Of a DNA stretch of 64,000 nt, positions 21,830-32,915 are shown one piece after another (position 1 is the first letter of the stretch; each line of letters begins with the position of its first letter). The position numbers were made by a program, and so were the translations under genes. The notes under the pieces were generated by a model, which was given only the letters and a program-made list of their open reading frames with translations, searched no databases and was not told the DNA's origin. Source of the DNA: Mercenaria mercenaria (taxonomy: Eukaryota; Mollusca; Bivalvia; Venerida; Veneridae); the NCBI RefSeq assembly GCF_021730395.1, contig NC_069371.1, forward strand, positions 53,950,001 through 54,014,000, read 5' to 3'.

Positions 21830-23425
21830 CTGGTCAGTTCTTTCCCCTTGCATATACTTGACCTATCAGCTGGGGGGAAAAAGTGACCAGTCACTTATTT
21901 CCCCCCTAGCATATATTTCACCTATCAGGTGGGGGAAGAAATTGACCGATCAATTCTCCCCCCCCCCAGCATATAGGTGGGGGAAGAAATTGACTAGTCA
22001 GTTCTATTCCCCCTTGCATATACTTGACCTATCAGGTGGGGGAAGAAACTGACCGATCAGTTCTTCCCCCTAGACAGTACTTGACCTGTCAGGTGGGGGA
22101 AGAAATTGACCAGTCAGTTCTTTCCCCCCTAACCAGTACTTGACCTGTCAGGTGGGGGAAGAAATTGACTGGTCAGTTCTTTCCCCCTTGCATATACTTG
22201 ACCTATCAGGTGGGGGGAAAAATTGACCAGTCACTTATTTCCCCCCTAGCATATATTTCACCTATCAGGTGGGGGAAGAAATCGAACAGTCAGTTCTTTC
22301 CCCCCTAGCATATAGGTGGGGGAAGAAATTGACTAGTCATTTCTTTCCCCCCTTGCATATACTTGACATATCAGGTGGGGGAAGAAATTGACCAGTCAGT
22401 TCTTTCCCCCCTAGCCAGTACCTGACCTGGCGGGTGGGGAGAAGAAATTGACCAGTCAGTTCTTTCCCCCCTTGCATATACTTGACCTATCAGGTTGGGG
22501 AGGAAATTGACTAATCAGTTCTTTCCCCCCTACATTTGTAGCATATACTTGATCTATCAGGTTGAGGAAAAAATTGACCAGTCAGTTCTTTCTCCCCTAG
22601 CATTGTACTTGAACTGTCAATTGGGGGAAGAAATTGACTAGTCAGTTCTTTCCCCACAAGCCAGTACTTGACCTGTCAGGTGGGGGAAGAAATTGACTAG
22701 TCAGTTCTTTCCCCCTAACATATACTTGACCTATCAGGTGGGGGAAGAAACTGACCGGTCAGTTCTTTCCCCCCTAGCATATTCTTGACCTGTCAGGTTG
22801 GGGAAGAAATTGACTAGTCAGTTCTTTCACCCCTAGCCAGTACTTGACCTGTCAGGTGGGGGAAGAAATTGACTAGTCAGTTTTTTCCCCCTATATATGG
22901 TTAGTACTTGACTTGTGGTGTGTGGAGAAGAAATTGACCAGTCAGTTCTTTCCCCCTAGCCAGTACTTGACCTGTTGGGTGGGGAGAAGAAATTGACCGG
23001 TCAGTTCTTTCCCCCCTTGCATATACTTGACCTATCAGGTAGGGGAAGAAATTGACCAGTCAGTTCTTTCCCCCTAGCATATACTTGACCTGTCAGGTGG
23101 GGGATGAAATTGACTAGTCATTTCTTTCCCCCCTAGCCAGTACTTAACCTGTCAGGTGGGGGAGGAAATTGACTAGTCAGTTCTTTCCCCCCTATATAAA
23201 GTTACTTACTTGACCTGTGGTGTGGGGAGAAGAAATTGACCAGTCAGTTCTTTCCCCCTAGCCAGTACTTGACAGGTACTTGACCTGTCAAGAGGCGAAA
23301 TGAAATTGACCAGTCAGTTCTTTCCCCCCTAGCCAGTACTTGCTCTGTTAGGTGGGGAAGAAATTGACCAGTCAGTTCTTTCCCCCCTAGCCATTACTTG
23401 TTCTGTTAGGTGGGGGAAGAAACTG
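21830..23425 (+). repeat. Left arm: ~57-60 bp tandem array
   Basis: About 27 units. Each carries a TGAC(C/T)(A/G)GTCA decamer, a C-rich run and a second palindromic word, TTGACCTGTCAGG. Unit variants alternate 'agccagtact' and 'agcatatact'. The open frame at 21858-22052 is a by-product. Confidence 0.93.
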
Positions 23426-25440
23426 ACCGGTCAGTTCTTTCCCTCACCTAACAGAGCAAGTACTGGCTTTGGAGGGGAAAAACTGACCAGTCTAATTCTT
23501 CCCCCACCTGACAAAGCAAGTACTGGCTAGGGGGGAAAGAACTGACTGGTCAAATTCATTTCCCCACCCGACAGGTCAAGTACTGGCTAGGGGAGAAAGA
23601 ACTGACTGGTTAATTTCTTCCCCCCCCCCTCTCCCTTGACCTGTACCTGCTTGGGGGAAAGAACTGACTAGTCAATTTCTTCTCCCACCTAACAGAGCAA
23701 GTACTGGCTAGCGGAGAAAGAACTGACCGGTCAATTTCTTCTCCCCACCCAACAGGTCAAGTACTGGCTAGAGGGTAAAGAACTGACCAGACAATTTCTT
23801 CGCCCACTGACTAGTCAATTTCTTCCCCCACCTAACAGGTCAAGCACTGGGTAGGGGGGAAAGAACTGACTGGTCAATTTCTTCCCTACCTGACAGGTCA
23901 AGTACTGGCTAGGGGAGAAAGAACTGACTGGTTAATTTCTCCCCCCCCCCTTGACCTGTACCTGCTTGGGGGAAAGAACTGACTAGTCAATTTCTTCTCC
24001 CACCTAACAGAGCAAGTACTGGCTAGCGGAGAAAGAACTGACCGGTCAATTTCTTCTCCCCACCCAACAGGTCAAGTACTGGCTAGGGGGTAAAGAACTG
24101 ACCAGACAATTTCTTCGCCCACTGACTAGTCAATTTCTTCCCCCACCTAACAGGTCAAGCACTGGCTAGGGGGGAAAGAACTGACTGGTCAATTTCTTCT
24201 CCCCGCCCGACAGCTCAAGAACTGGCTAGGGGGGAAAGAACTGACTGGTCAATTTCTTCCCTACCTGACAGGTCAAGCACTGGCTGGGGGGGGGGGGGAG
24301 AACTGACTGGTCAATTTCTTCTCCCCACCCGACAGGACAAGAACTGGCTAGGGGGAAAGAACTGACTGGTCAATTTCTTCCCCACCTGACAAAGCAAGTA
24401 CTGGCTAGCGGGGAAAGAACTGACCGGTCAATTTCTTCTCCCCACCCGACAGGTCAAGTACTGGCTAGGGGAGAAAGAACTGACTAGTCAATTTCTTCCC
24501 CCACCTGACAGGTCAAGCACTCGCTAGGGGGGAAAGAACTGACTGTTCAAATTCTTCTGCCTTTCTGACAGGTCAGGAACTGGCTAGGGGGGGGGGGGGG
24601 GGGGGGGGAAGAACTGACCGGTCAATTTCTTCCCCACCTGACAAAACAAGTATTGGCTAGGGGGGAAAGAACTGATTGTCAATTTCTTCCCTCATCTGAC
24701 AGGTCAAGTACTGGCTAGGGGGGAAATAACTAACTTGTCTATTTTTTTCTCCCTCCTGATAGGTCAAGTACTGGCTAGGGGGGAAAGAACTGAATGGTCA
24801 AATTCATTTCCCCATCCGACAGATCAAGTACTGGCTAGGGGGGAAAGAACTGACTGGTTAATTTCTCTCCCCCCACCGACAGGTCAAGTACCTGCTGGGG
24901 GGAAAGAACTGACCAGTTAATTTCTTCTCCCACTAAACAGAGCAAGTACTGGCTAGCGGGGAAAGAACTGACTGGTCAATTTCTTCTCCCCACCTGACAA
25001 GTCAAGTACTAGCTAGGGGGGAAAGAACTGACCAGACATTTTCTTCACCCACCTGACAGAGCAAGTACTGGCTAGAGGGGGGAAGAAACGGTCAGTTCTT
25101 TCTAGCAAGTACTGACTAGAGCGGAAAGAACTGACCAGTAAATTTCTTCCCCCACCTGACAGGTCATGTATATGATAAGGGGGGAAGAACTGACCGGTCA
25201 ATTTCTTCCCACTTAACAGAGCAAGTACTGGCTAGGGGGGAAAGAACTGACTAGTCAATTTCTTCCCCCACCTGACAAAGCAAGTACTGGCTAGTGGGGA
25301 AAGAACTGACCGGTCATTTTCTTCCCCCACCTAACAGAGCAAGTACAGGCAAGGGGGAAAAGAACTGACTGGTCAATTTACTTCCCCCACCTTACTGGTC
25401 AAGTACTGGCTACGTGGGAAAAGAACTGACCAGCAGTAAT
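23426..25440 (-). repeat. Right arm: inverted ~57-60 bp tandem array with a higher-order repeat
   Basis: These are the same units in reverse complement ('caagtactggctagggggga', 'aagaactgactggtcaattt' and 'cttcccccacctgacaggt'). A multi-unit block of roughly 320 bp beginning near 23582 is repeated almost exactly from near 23901, including the unusual 'ttgacctgtacctgcttggg' and a shortened unit 'cgcccactgactagtcaatt'. Long G runs occur at about 24285 and 24590. Frames at 24735-24920 and 25013-25201 are by-products. Confidence 0.93.
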
Positions 25441-25933
25441 TTCCTTACCTTAGAAGAAATTTAAAAACAGGAAAAAGGCAAATAAAAAAATACAACAGAA
25501 ATTAAAATAAGTTCATTTAAAAACATAATTCTTTAATTTACACAAAATATGAAACATATTTCTTATTTTATATGAAATTTAAATGAAAACCGACTATCGG
25601 AAATGAAAAACAGGCTAGTTAAGAATAACCAAGAATAACCAGTTCCAATTCACTAACAGGGGAAATAATTGACTAGCCAGGAAAATTGATGAGGGGGAAA
25701 GAATTGACTAGTTAGTTTTTCCCCCCATAAGAATGATCAAGAGTAACCAGATGCGATTTGGGGGAGGGGGGGGGGGGAATTGACTAGGTGGGGGGGGGGG
25801 AGAACTGACCAGTCAGTTTCTTCCCCGGGGGAAAAACTGACTAGTCAATTCTTTCCCCCGGGGAAGAAACTAACTAGTCAGTTTTTTCCCCGGGGAAAGA
25901 ACTGACTGGGGAAAAAACTGACCGTTACACCGG

Positions 25934-26223
25934 TATTATTTAGAGGGCGATTTCTTTTATAATCTATGATAATTGTTTTAATATAAAAAATAGTCGTTTG
26001 TTTAAAAAATTGGAAACAATTGTGTTTTTCGCGGTATAATAAAACAAAAACTAACCGAAAGCTTATTTCTTCTAATTATTTTGATTAATCTTAAATGATT
26101 GCGTTAAATCAAATAAAATGCCGACATACATCTCAGCCATAAAAATTGTAAACTTCGTGTCTATCTACTCTAACTTCTGAAACCGTATACCATGCTTAAC
26201 TTGTTGCTTCTTATTGCTGCAAA
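25934..26223. other. Spacer between foldback element and hAT remnant
   Basis: 290 bp of AT-rich sequence. It should hold the 5' end of the hAT element, but I could not pick out a terminal repeat. Confidence 0.4.
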
Positions 26224-28233
26224 ATGGACATACCTCCAATTCCAAATCAACCTAAGACATTTAAATTTCAGGAACGCACCTTTGGTCAGAAAAATCCAGT
26301 GAATAGAAGTTTTCAACCTCCTTGGTTCGCCAATAGAACGTGGTTGCATTATGATGAAACTAATGAACTCGCTTATTGCCATGTGTGTATGGTTGCTCAC
26401 AGAGACGGAAAGTTGTCAAGTTCGAATCTTGATAAAGCCTTCAATATTAATGGATTTTCGAACTGGAAAGATGCTAGCGTGTCGCTCAAAAAGCATGAAT
26501 CGTCCGGGTGCCATCATGAGTCGGTAGAGAAATTGGTAACGTTGCCAGAAGTGACAAAGGACATAGGTGAAACATTGTCGAATGCCCACGCGGAAGAAAA
26601 GAGTGATAATCGTGAGAGTTTAAGTAAGATCTTGTCAAGATTATGGTTCCTCGGCCGTCAAGGATTACCTATTCGTGGTGATGGAGATGAGAATGATAGG
26701 ATTTATACACAGCTTTTGAAGCTTCGCGGCGAAGATGATTCGCGGGTGTTAGAATGGTTAAAACAAAAGAATGAAAAGTACACTTGCGCACATGTTCAAA
26801 ATGAAATGCTACAGATTATGGCACTTTCAATACCGAGGGACGTAGCGAAGGATATCAGAAACTGTGCTTTATTCTATCATGGCTGATGAAACTACGGATG
26901 TTTCAAACGCTAGCTCTAAGACATGTTGATGATGATCTTATAGCCTATGAGTTGTTTATTGGATTGTTTAAAGTAGACACTATTGATTCGGATACCCTAA
27001 CAAAGACAAATGAGGACTGTCTTCTTCGTATGAATCTGTCTGTGAACAATTGCCGTGGTCAGTGTTACGACGGAGCAAGCAATATGTCTGGTGCTAAGAA
27101 CGGTGTCGCAAAGCAAATCAGTGACAAAGAACAAACAGCAGTTTATACACACTGCTATCGAGATGCTTTGAATTTAGCTGTTGGAGATACTGTGAAACGG
27201 TCAGAAATCATGCGCGACGCTTTGGATACAACGTATAAAATGTCGAAGTTTGTGAAATTTTCTCCAAAACAAGTTAGTTTGTTCGAAAGATTGAAACAGG
27301 AACTTGCTCCTGTAACACCGGTGTTCATAACATTGTGTCCGACGCGTTGGACTGTAAGAGCAAACAGCCTGCAAAGTGTTGTGGATAATTATGAAGTGCT
27401 GCAGGATCTTTGGGAAGAATCATATTCATCAGTAAAGGAAACTGACATGAGAGCTAGGATTAAAGGTGTAGACGCGCAGATGAAATCTTTTGACTTTCTG
27501 TTTGGTGTTATGCTAGGACATTCAATCATGGCTCACACGGACAATTTAAGTAAAGCGCTGCAGCATCAAGATCTCTCAGCATCAGAAGGCCAGGCTATGG
27601 CTCAGTTGACACTTGAAACGTTGACAAAACTGAGAAGTGGTGAAAGGTTCAGTGAATTCTATGAGAACGTGAAAGAAAAGGCAGAAACTGTCGATGTGAA
27701 TGAACCATCAGTGCCAAGAAAACGAAAAATGCCGAAACGATTTCAGCTCGGAGATGCAGAGCATTTCTTTCCACAAACAGAAAGCGACATGTACAGGCAG
27801 AAATACTTTGAAGCCTTGGACTTAGTCATAAACTGTGTGAAGAATCGATTTGATCAGCCTGGAATGTTGAGGAACTTCTTATCAAAGCAGTGCAGTCAGA
27901 GTTTGGGAACTACAGTGATGAATACACATTCGTGGCACAGTTCTATGAAAAAGACATTAAAAAGACTTTGAAAGTTCAGCTGGAAACTTTGAAAATATGT
28001 TCAAGAAAGTGTCTCCATAAATCTGTCTGATGTATTTAAATATCTTCACGAGTTGAAACCTCCCATGCGATCAATCTATTCAGAAGTTATGACGCTCATC
28101 AAACTTTTATTGGTAATTCCGGCAACAAATGCTACCAGTGAAAGGGCAGTTTCTGCACTGCGAAGAATAAAACATATCTTAGGAGCTCTATGACGCAGAC
28201 TAGACTCAACAGTCTCAGGACTATGCATTTCGT
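26224..28233 (+). pseudogene. Decayed hAT-type transposase (TTF zinc finger / DUF4371 / dimerisation domain)
   Basis: The first block (26224-26886) has a TTF-type zinc finger, with WLHYDETNELAYCHVC and then LKKHESSGCHHE. MADETTDVSN at about 26879 and RHVDDDLIAYELFIGLFKVD match the start of the DDE fold in ZMYM/hAT proteins (the first D is in MADETTD). CYDGASNMSGAKNGVAKQI and CPTRWTVRANSL follow in 26886-27971. The hAT C-terminal dimerisation region, LLLVIPATNATSERAVSALR then TYLRSSMTQTRLNSL, lies at 28100-28233. At least five frame changes (near 26870, 26895, 27885, 27990 and 28175) break it. A host ZMYM1-like gene is an alternative, but the decay and lack of introns favour a dead transposon. 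Terminal repeats were not found. Confidence 0.88.
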
Positions 28234-28665
28234 TTAGCTTCTTTGCATTCTTCAAGCAATCTTCTTTAATAGGCTATATTTCGGAAGAAATAGTAAAGTA
28301 TTACTAACAGCAAAAAAGGGAAATGCAGCTGACCAAAATGCATGTAAATTCATTAGTACTCTGCGCACGCTTGGTTAAGTCTAAAATATGATATGGCTGA
28401 ACACCACTAAATCCGGTTGCTCTTTATTTCATATAACATCCACTTTATTTATAACGGTTTTTCGACATTTTCTTGCATATCAGAATTTCAGAGACTTATA
28501 TTCCCAACAAGAACTATATCGCTGCTATAGAAAAACAAAACGGGTGTTAACTAACTTCAATTCTCTAAATACAACCCGCTGAATTTATTCCATTTCGCTT
28601 CTTTCAGTGTCCCTTTCCGAGACATAAAATTCAATTCTTACGCCGCCATTTTTACCTAGCATACG
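28234..28665. other. Spacer after hAT remnant
   Basis: 432 bp, with a 64-codon frame lacking motifs. It presumably includes the decayed 3' end of the hAT element. Confidence 0.4.
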
Positions 28666-28668
28666 ATA

Positions 28669-29332
28669 GGAGGCAGTAAACGGTTTTGAGCTGTTAGTGT
28701 CGAATTTGCCAATTGGTCAAATTTACAAATAAGAGGCAATTTACGGATTGAAGTGGATATTTGAAGTTTAAAATAATAATAATTGCTAGAATTGAAGTTT
28801 CAGCGGCTAGAATTGAGTTTCACTTATTTAAAGAAAATCAGTTGAGTAGCCTTGATCTTGATAGTATGACGTAATGACTTGCAGGAGCGTATACATGCTT
28901 CCTCTGAGCTAGCTTAAAGTGGGGTTGTCATTTTAGCAGGGGCCTCAGGAAAACTGGAATAGTGAAAGACGGTACGGATGGCAAATATATTTGAGCTTAT
29001 TTTCAGCTTTTACAGTGTTACTGGAGTATGGAACAATGTAGCAGTTGGGGCTATCATTTGCAGGGAATTTTCTACAGCGATTTGAAAATTGGCAAATTTA
29101 GCTTTTTTCGTCATCAGTTTCCGCGACCGGGAGAGCACAAAATTCAGGTCTTGTAAACAGAAAACTAGATATTAGAGATGTATTGCAGATGGTTTGTAAC
29201 GATAGACATACAGTGATGTTAATGTTGCAATATCTTTATTTCAGGTGTGTGGTTACAGACTTTTGTGTGAGGTTTTGAAAGTTGGGTAGGCGACTCTAGG
29301 CCGAGAAGCTCAGAAAACTGTTTACTGCCTCC
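28669..29332 (+). mobile_element. MITE copy 1 (664 bp)
   Basis: Terminal inverted repeats are GGAGGCAGTAAACGGTTTTG and, from the right end, GGAGGCAGTAAACAGTTTTC. The internal sequence includes 'tcatttgcagggaattttct' and 'cgtcatcagtttccgcgacc'. It is non-coding. The left flank is CGATA and the right flank TTAAG. Confidence 0.88.
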
Positions 29333-30136
29333 TTAAGAGGAAATCTTGAAAATTTGTAACTTCTTCCATGTGCTTTTATTTGATGTCTTAGATGTTTTTC
29401 AGTCTGATTTGTGAAGGAATATGAGTTTTAAAGTTAATTTTGAAGCAAAATGAAAGTTTTTAAGAGCAATAACTGACGCTAGTCACGGCACACAAAGGTT
29501 AGAAAACAAACATTTTTTATTCTGAAATAGATAGATTTTGATAGATTTGTCTCAAAAATAACGTTTTTCTCATATTTCCTCACTCGCGAAAAGTGATCAT
29601 TATCAAATTGAGGTCTTAACATAGACTCGTGGTCTGATGCAGTCAGTTCTATGGGTTGAAAGTTATGTACGTCATAGCTAAACATCACAGTGCAGATTAT
29701 TATCTTCAAATAGCCACCTTTTAGTGTCTTGAGATAGACAAAATAGCATGTAGGGGTATTTTGTGAAACATTAAGACGATGACATATGGTGGTCATGCAT
29801 GTGTTTGTAGCTTCCTGGAGCAGGTCCAGCATAATACCAGTGACTTAGAATTGCCATAAAATTCAGCCAGTTTGGCAGCTATACATATCTAGATACTAAA
29901 AACATGACTGAGACCTCATTTTCGTATGCAGTGGGCCTTTAATGAAACTATAATATTACTAGTAAATTTCGGTACGCGTTCCTGGTGGAATTTTTGCATG
30001 CATGATCTATTACATTTGTCAAAATTTTCAACAGCATATGTTGGATATGCATGAAATTGGGTTTCTTTTGGTCTGAATTGATTGAATTAGAAAATAAACA
30101 GCAAATGTTATACTATTGGGGTCATTTTTGTCTCTC
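29333..30136 (+). repeat. TTAA unit 1 (804 bp, shortened)
   Basis: Starts TTAAGAGGAAATC and ends in CTC before the next TTAA. Relative to units 2 and 3 it lacks ~301 bp (the stretch from 'aaggggagataaccgcgatt' to 'gcctatatcact'), with 'act' at the junction. The 117-codon minus frame at 29479-29832 is shared in shorter form by the other units and has no known homology. Confidence 0.9.
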
Positions 30137-31241
30137 TTAAGAGCAAATCTGGAAAATTTGTAAGTTCTTCCATGTGCATTTATTAGATGTCTTAGAGGTT
30201 TTTCGGTATGATTTGTGAAGGAATATGAGTTTTAAAGTTAATTTTGAAGCAAAATGAGAGTTTTTAAGAGCAATAACTAAGGGGAGATAACCGCGATTCA
30301 GACATGAAAGTAAGTTTTACAATGTTTTTTGAGCCGGTATAATGAAAGATTCGTCTGTTATAGCATCGTTTGGCTTGAACAGATGCTTACTGTGACATTA
30401 AAGTCATCAAATAAGGCATTTAAATGCTAATTCATTGATTTCTATTAATTCAGTAAGCGTTTTAACAGCAAAAATAGTGGCTCGGACTGTCGAGCAGACC
30501 TCAGGGGTACTTGAAGCAGTATGGCCTCTGAATCAGTATTTCATCGTCCGTTTCAGTTTAGAATTTTTGTACATATTGCCTATATCACTGACGCTAGTCA
30601 CGGCACACAAAGGTTAGAAAATAAACATTTTTTATTCTGAAATAGATAGATTTGTCTCAAAAATAACGTTTTTCTCATATTTCATCACTCGCGAAAAGTG
30701 ATCATTATTAAATTGAGGTCTTAACATAGACTCGTGGTCTGATGCAGTCAGTTCTATGGGTTGGAAGTCATGAAAGTCATAGCTAAACATCACAGTGCAG
30801 ATTAATATCTTCAAATAGCCACCTTTTAGTGTCTTGAGATAGACAAAATAGCATGTAGGGGTATTTTGTGAAACATTAAGACGATAACATATGGTGGTCA
30901 TGCATGTGTTTGTAGCTTCCTGGAGCAGGTCCAGCATAATACCAGTGACTTAGAATTGCCATAAAATTCAGCCAGTTTGGCAGCTATACATATCTAGATA
31001 CTAAAAACATGACTGAGACCTCATTTTCGTATGCAGTGGGCCTTTAATGAAACTATAATATTACTAGTAAATTTCGGTACGCGTTCCTGGTGGAATTTTT
31101 GCATGCATGATCTATTACATTTGTCAAAATTTTCAACAGCATATGTTGGATATGCATGAAATTGGGTTTCTTTTGGTCTGAATTGATTGAATTAGAAAAT
31201 AAACAGCAAATGTTATACTATTGGGGTCATTTTTGTCTCTC
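30137..31241 (+). repeat. TTAA unit 2 (1105 bp)
   Basis: Runs from TTAAGAGCAAATC to CTC before TTAA at 31242, and is nearly identical to unit 3. It carries a 60-codon plus frame and a 101-codon minus frame that are both conserved in unit 3 simply because the units are almost identical. I cannot assign a function. Confidence 0.92.
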
Positions 31242-32350
31242 TTAAGAGCAAATCTGGAAAATTTGTAAGTTCTTCCATGTGCATTTATTTGATGTCTTAG
31301 AGGTTTTTCGGTATGATTTGTGAAGGAATATGAGTTTTAAAGTTAATTTTGAAGCAAAATGAGAGTTTTTAAGAGCAATAACTAAGGGGAGATAACCGCG
31401 ATTCAGACATGAAAGTAAGTTTTACAATGTTTTTTGAGCCGGTATAATGAAAGATTCGTCTGTTATAGCATCGTTTGGCTTGAACAGATGCTTACTGTGA
31501 CATTAAAGTCATCAAATAAGGCATTTAAATGCTAATTCATTGATTTCTATTAATTCAGTAAGCGTTTTAACAGCAAAAATAGTGGCTCGGACTGTCGAGC
31601 AGACCTCAGGGGTACTTGAAGCAGTATGGCCTCTGAATCAGTATTTCATCGTCCGTTTCAGTTTAGAATTTTTGTACATATTGCCTATATCACTGACGCT
31701 AGTCACGGCACACAAAGGTTAGAAAATAAACATTTTTTATTCTGAAATAGATAGATTTGTCTCAAAAATAACGTTTTTCTCATATTTCATCACTCGCGAA
31801 AAGTGATCATTATTAAATTGAGGTCTTAACATAGACTCGTGGTCTGATGCAGTCAGTTCTATGGGTTGGAAGTCATGAAAGTCATAGCTAAACATCACAG
31901 TGCAGATTATTATCTTCAAATAGCCACCTTTTAGTGTCTTGAGATAGACAAAATAGCATGTAGGGGTATTTTGTGAAACATTAAGACGATGACATATGGT
32001 GGTCATGCATGTGTTTGTAGCTTCCTGGAGCAGGTCCAGCATAGTACCAGTGACTTAGAATTGCCGTAAAATTCAGCCAGTTTGGCAGCTGAACATATCT
32101 AGATACTAAAAACATGACTGAGACCTCAGTTTCATATGCAATGGGTCTTTAATGAAACTATAATATTACTAGTAAATTTCGGTACGCGTTCCTGGTAGAA
32201 CTTTTGCATGCATGATCTATTTCAGTTGTCAAAATTTTCAACAGCATATGCTGGATATGCATAAAATTGGGTTTCTTTTGGTCTGAATTGATTAAATTAG
32301 AAAATAAACAGCAAATGTCATACTATTGGGATCATTTTTGTCTCTCTTAA
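31242..32350 (+). repeat. TTAA unit 3 (1105 bp plus closing TTAA)
   Basis: Same length as unit 2 with a handful of substitutions, denser in the last 250 bp. The closing TTAA (32347-32350) directly abuts MITE copy 2. Confidence 0.92.
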
Positions 32351-32915
32351 GGAGGCAGTAAACGGTTTTGAGCTGTTAGTGTCGAACTGGCCAATTGGTC
32401 AAATACAAATAAGAGGCAATTTACGGATTGAAGTGGATATTTGAAGTTTAAAATAATAATAATTGCTAGAATTGAAGTTTCAGCGGCTAGAATTGAGTTT
32501 CACTTATTTAAAGAAAATCAGTTGAGTAGCTTTGATCTTGGTAGTATGACGTAATGACTTGCAGGAGCGTATACATGCTTCCTCTGAGCTAGCTTAAAGT
32601 GGGGTTGTCATTTTAGCTTGGGCTTATTTTCAGATTTTACAGTGTTACTGGAGTATGGAACAGTGTAGCAGTTGGGGCTATCATTTGCAGGGAATTTCCT
32701 ACAGCGATTTGAAAATTGGCAAATTTAGCTTTTTTCGTCATCAGTTTCCGCGACCGAGAGATGTATTGCAGATGGGTTGTAACGATAGACATACAGTGAT
32801 GTTAATGTTGCAATATCTTTAATTCAGGTGTGTGGTTACAGACTTTTGTGTGAGGTTTTGAAAGTTGGGTAGGCGACTCTAGGCCGAGAAGCTCAGAAAA
32901 CTGTTTACTGCCTCC
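32351..32915 (+). mobile_element. MITE copy 2 (565 bp, internally deleted)
   Basis: Nearly identical to copy 1 except for two internal deletions: one between 'ttttagc' and 'gcttattttcag', the other between 'gcgacc' and 'gagatg'. Both ends are intact. The left flank is CTTAA and the right flank ATAGG. It is closer to copy 1 than either is to copy 3. Confidence 0.88.

Larger units (their letters stand above)
21460..25933. mobile_element. 4.5-kb foldback element built from opposed tandem arrays
   Basis: The outer ends are CCGGTGTAAC (21460) and GTTACACCGG (ending 25933). Inside come short TGACTAGTCA-rich blocks, then an AT-rich unique segment on each side (about 21610-21820 and 25440-25670, partly matching in inverse: 'tttcatttaaattt'). 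Inside those lie two tandem arrays in opposite orientation that meet near 23425. The left-arm unit is ~57-60 bp: 'tactTGACCTGTCAGGTGGG', 'ggaagaaattgactagtcag' and 'ttctttccccccta'. The right arm is its reverse complement. No coding region is present. Architecture matches foldback (FB/Galileo-type) elements with repetitive inverted termini. No clean target duplication was found, so mobility is inferred. Confidence 0.85.

Noticed and set aside
21460-25933. hAT- or Harbinger-type target duplication for the foldback element
   Set aside because: Flanks 'atctttagt' and 'tattatttag' do not give an exact duplication at any plausible border, so none is claimed.
26224-27971. Intact host ZMYM-type gene
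   Set aside because: The domains are right, but multiple frame changes and an uninterrupted, intron-free layout mark a decayed transposase.
29479-32042. Conserved minus-strand frames of 101-117 codons in the TTAA units
   Set aside because: Conservation between units simply reflects recent duplication. No motif, start context or independent homologue was recognised.
28669-32915. Near-identical direct repeats at both ends look like LTRs
   Set aside because: Each repeat has its own terminal inverted repeats (GGAGGCAG...CTGCCTCC), there is no TG...CA boundary, and nothing retroviral lies between them. A solo copy at 38.4 kb behaves as a MITE.
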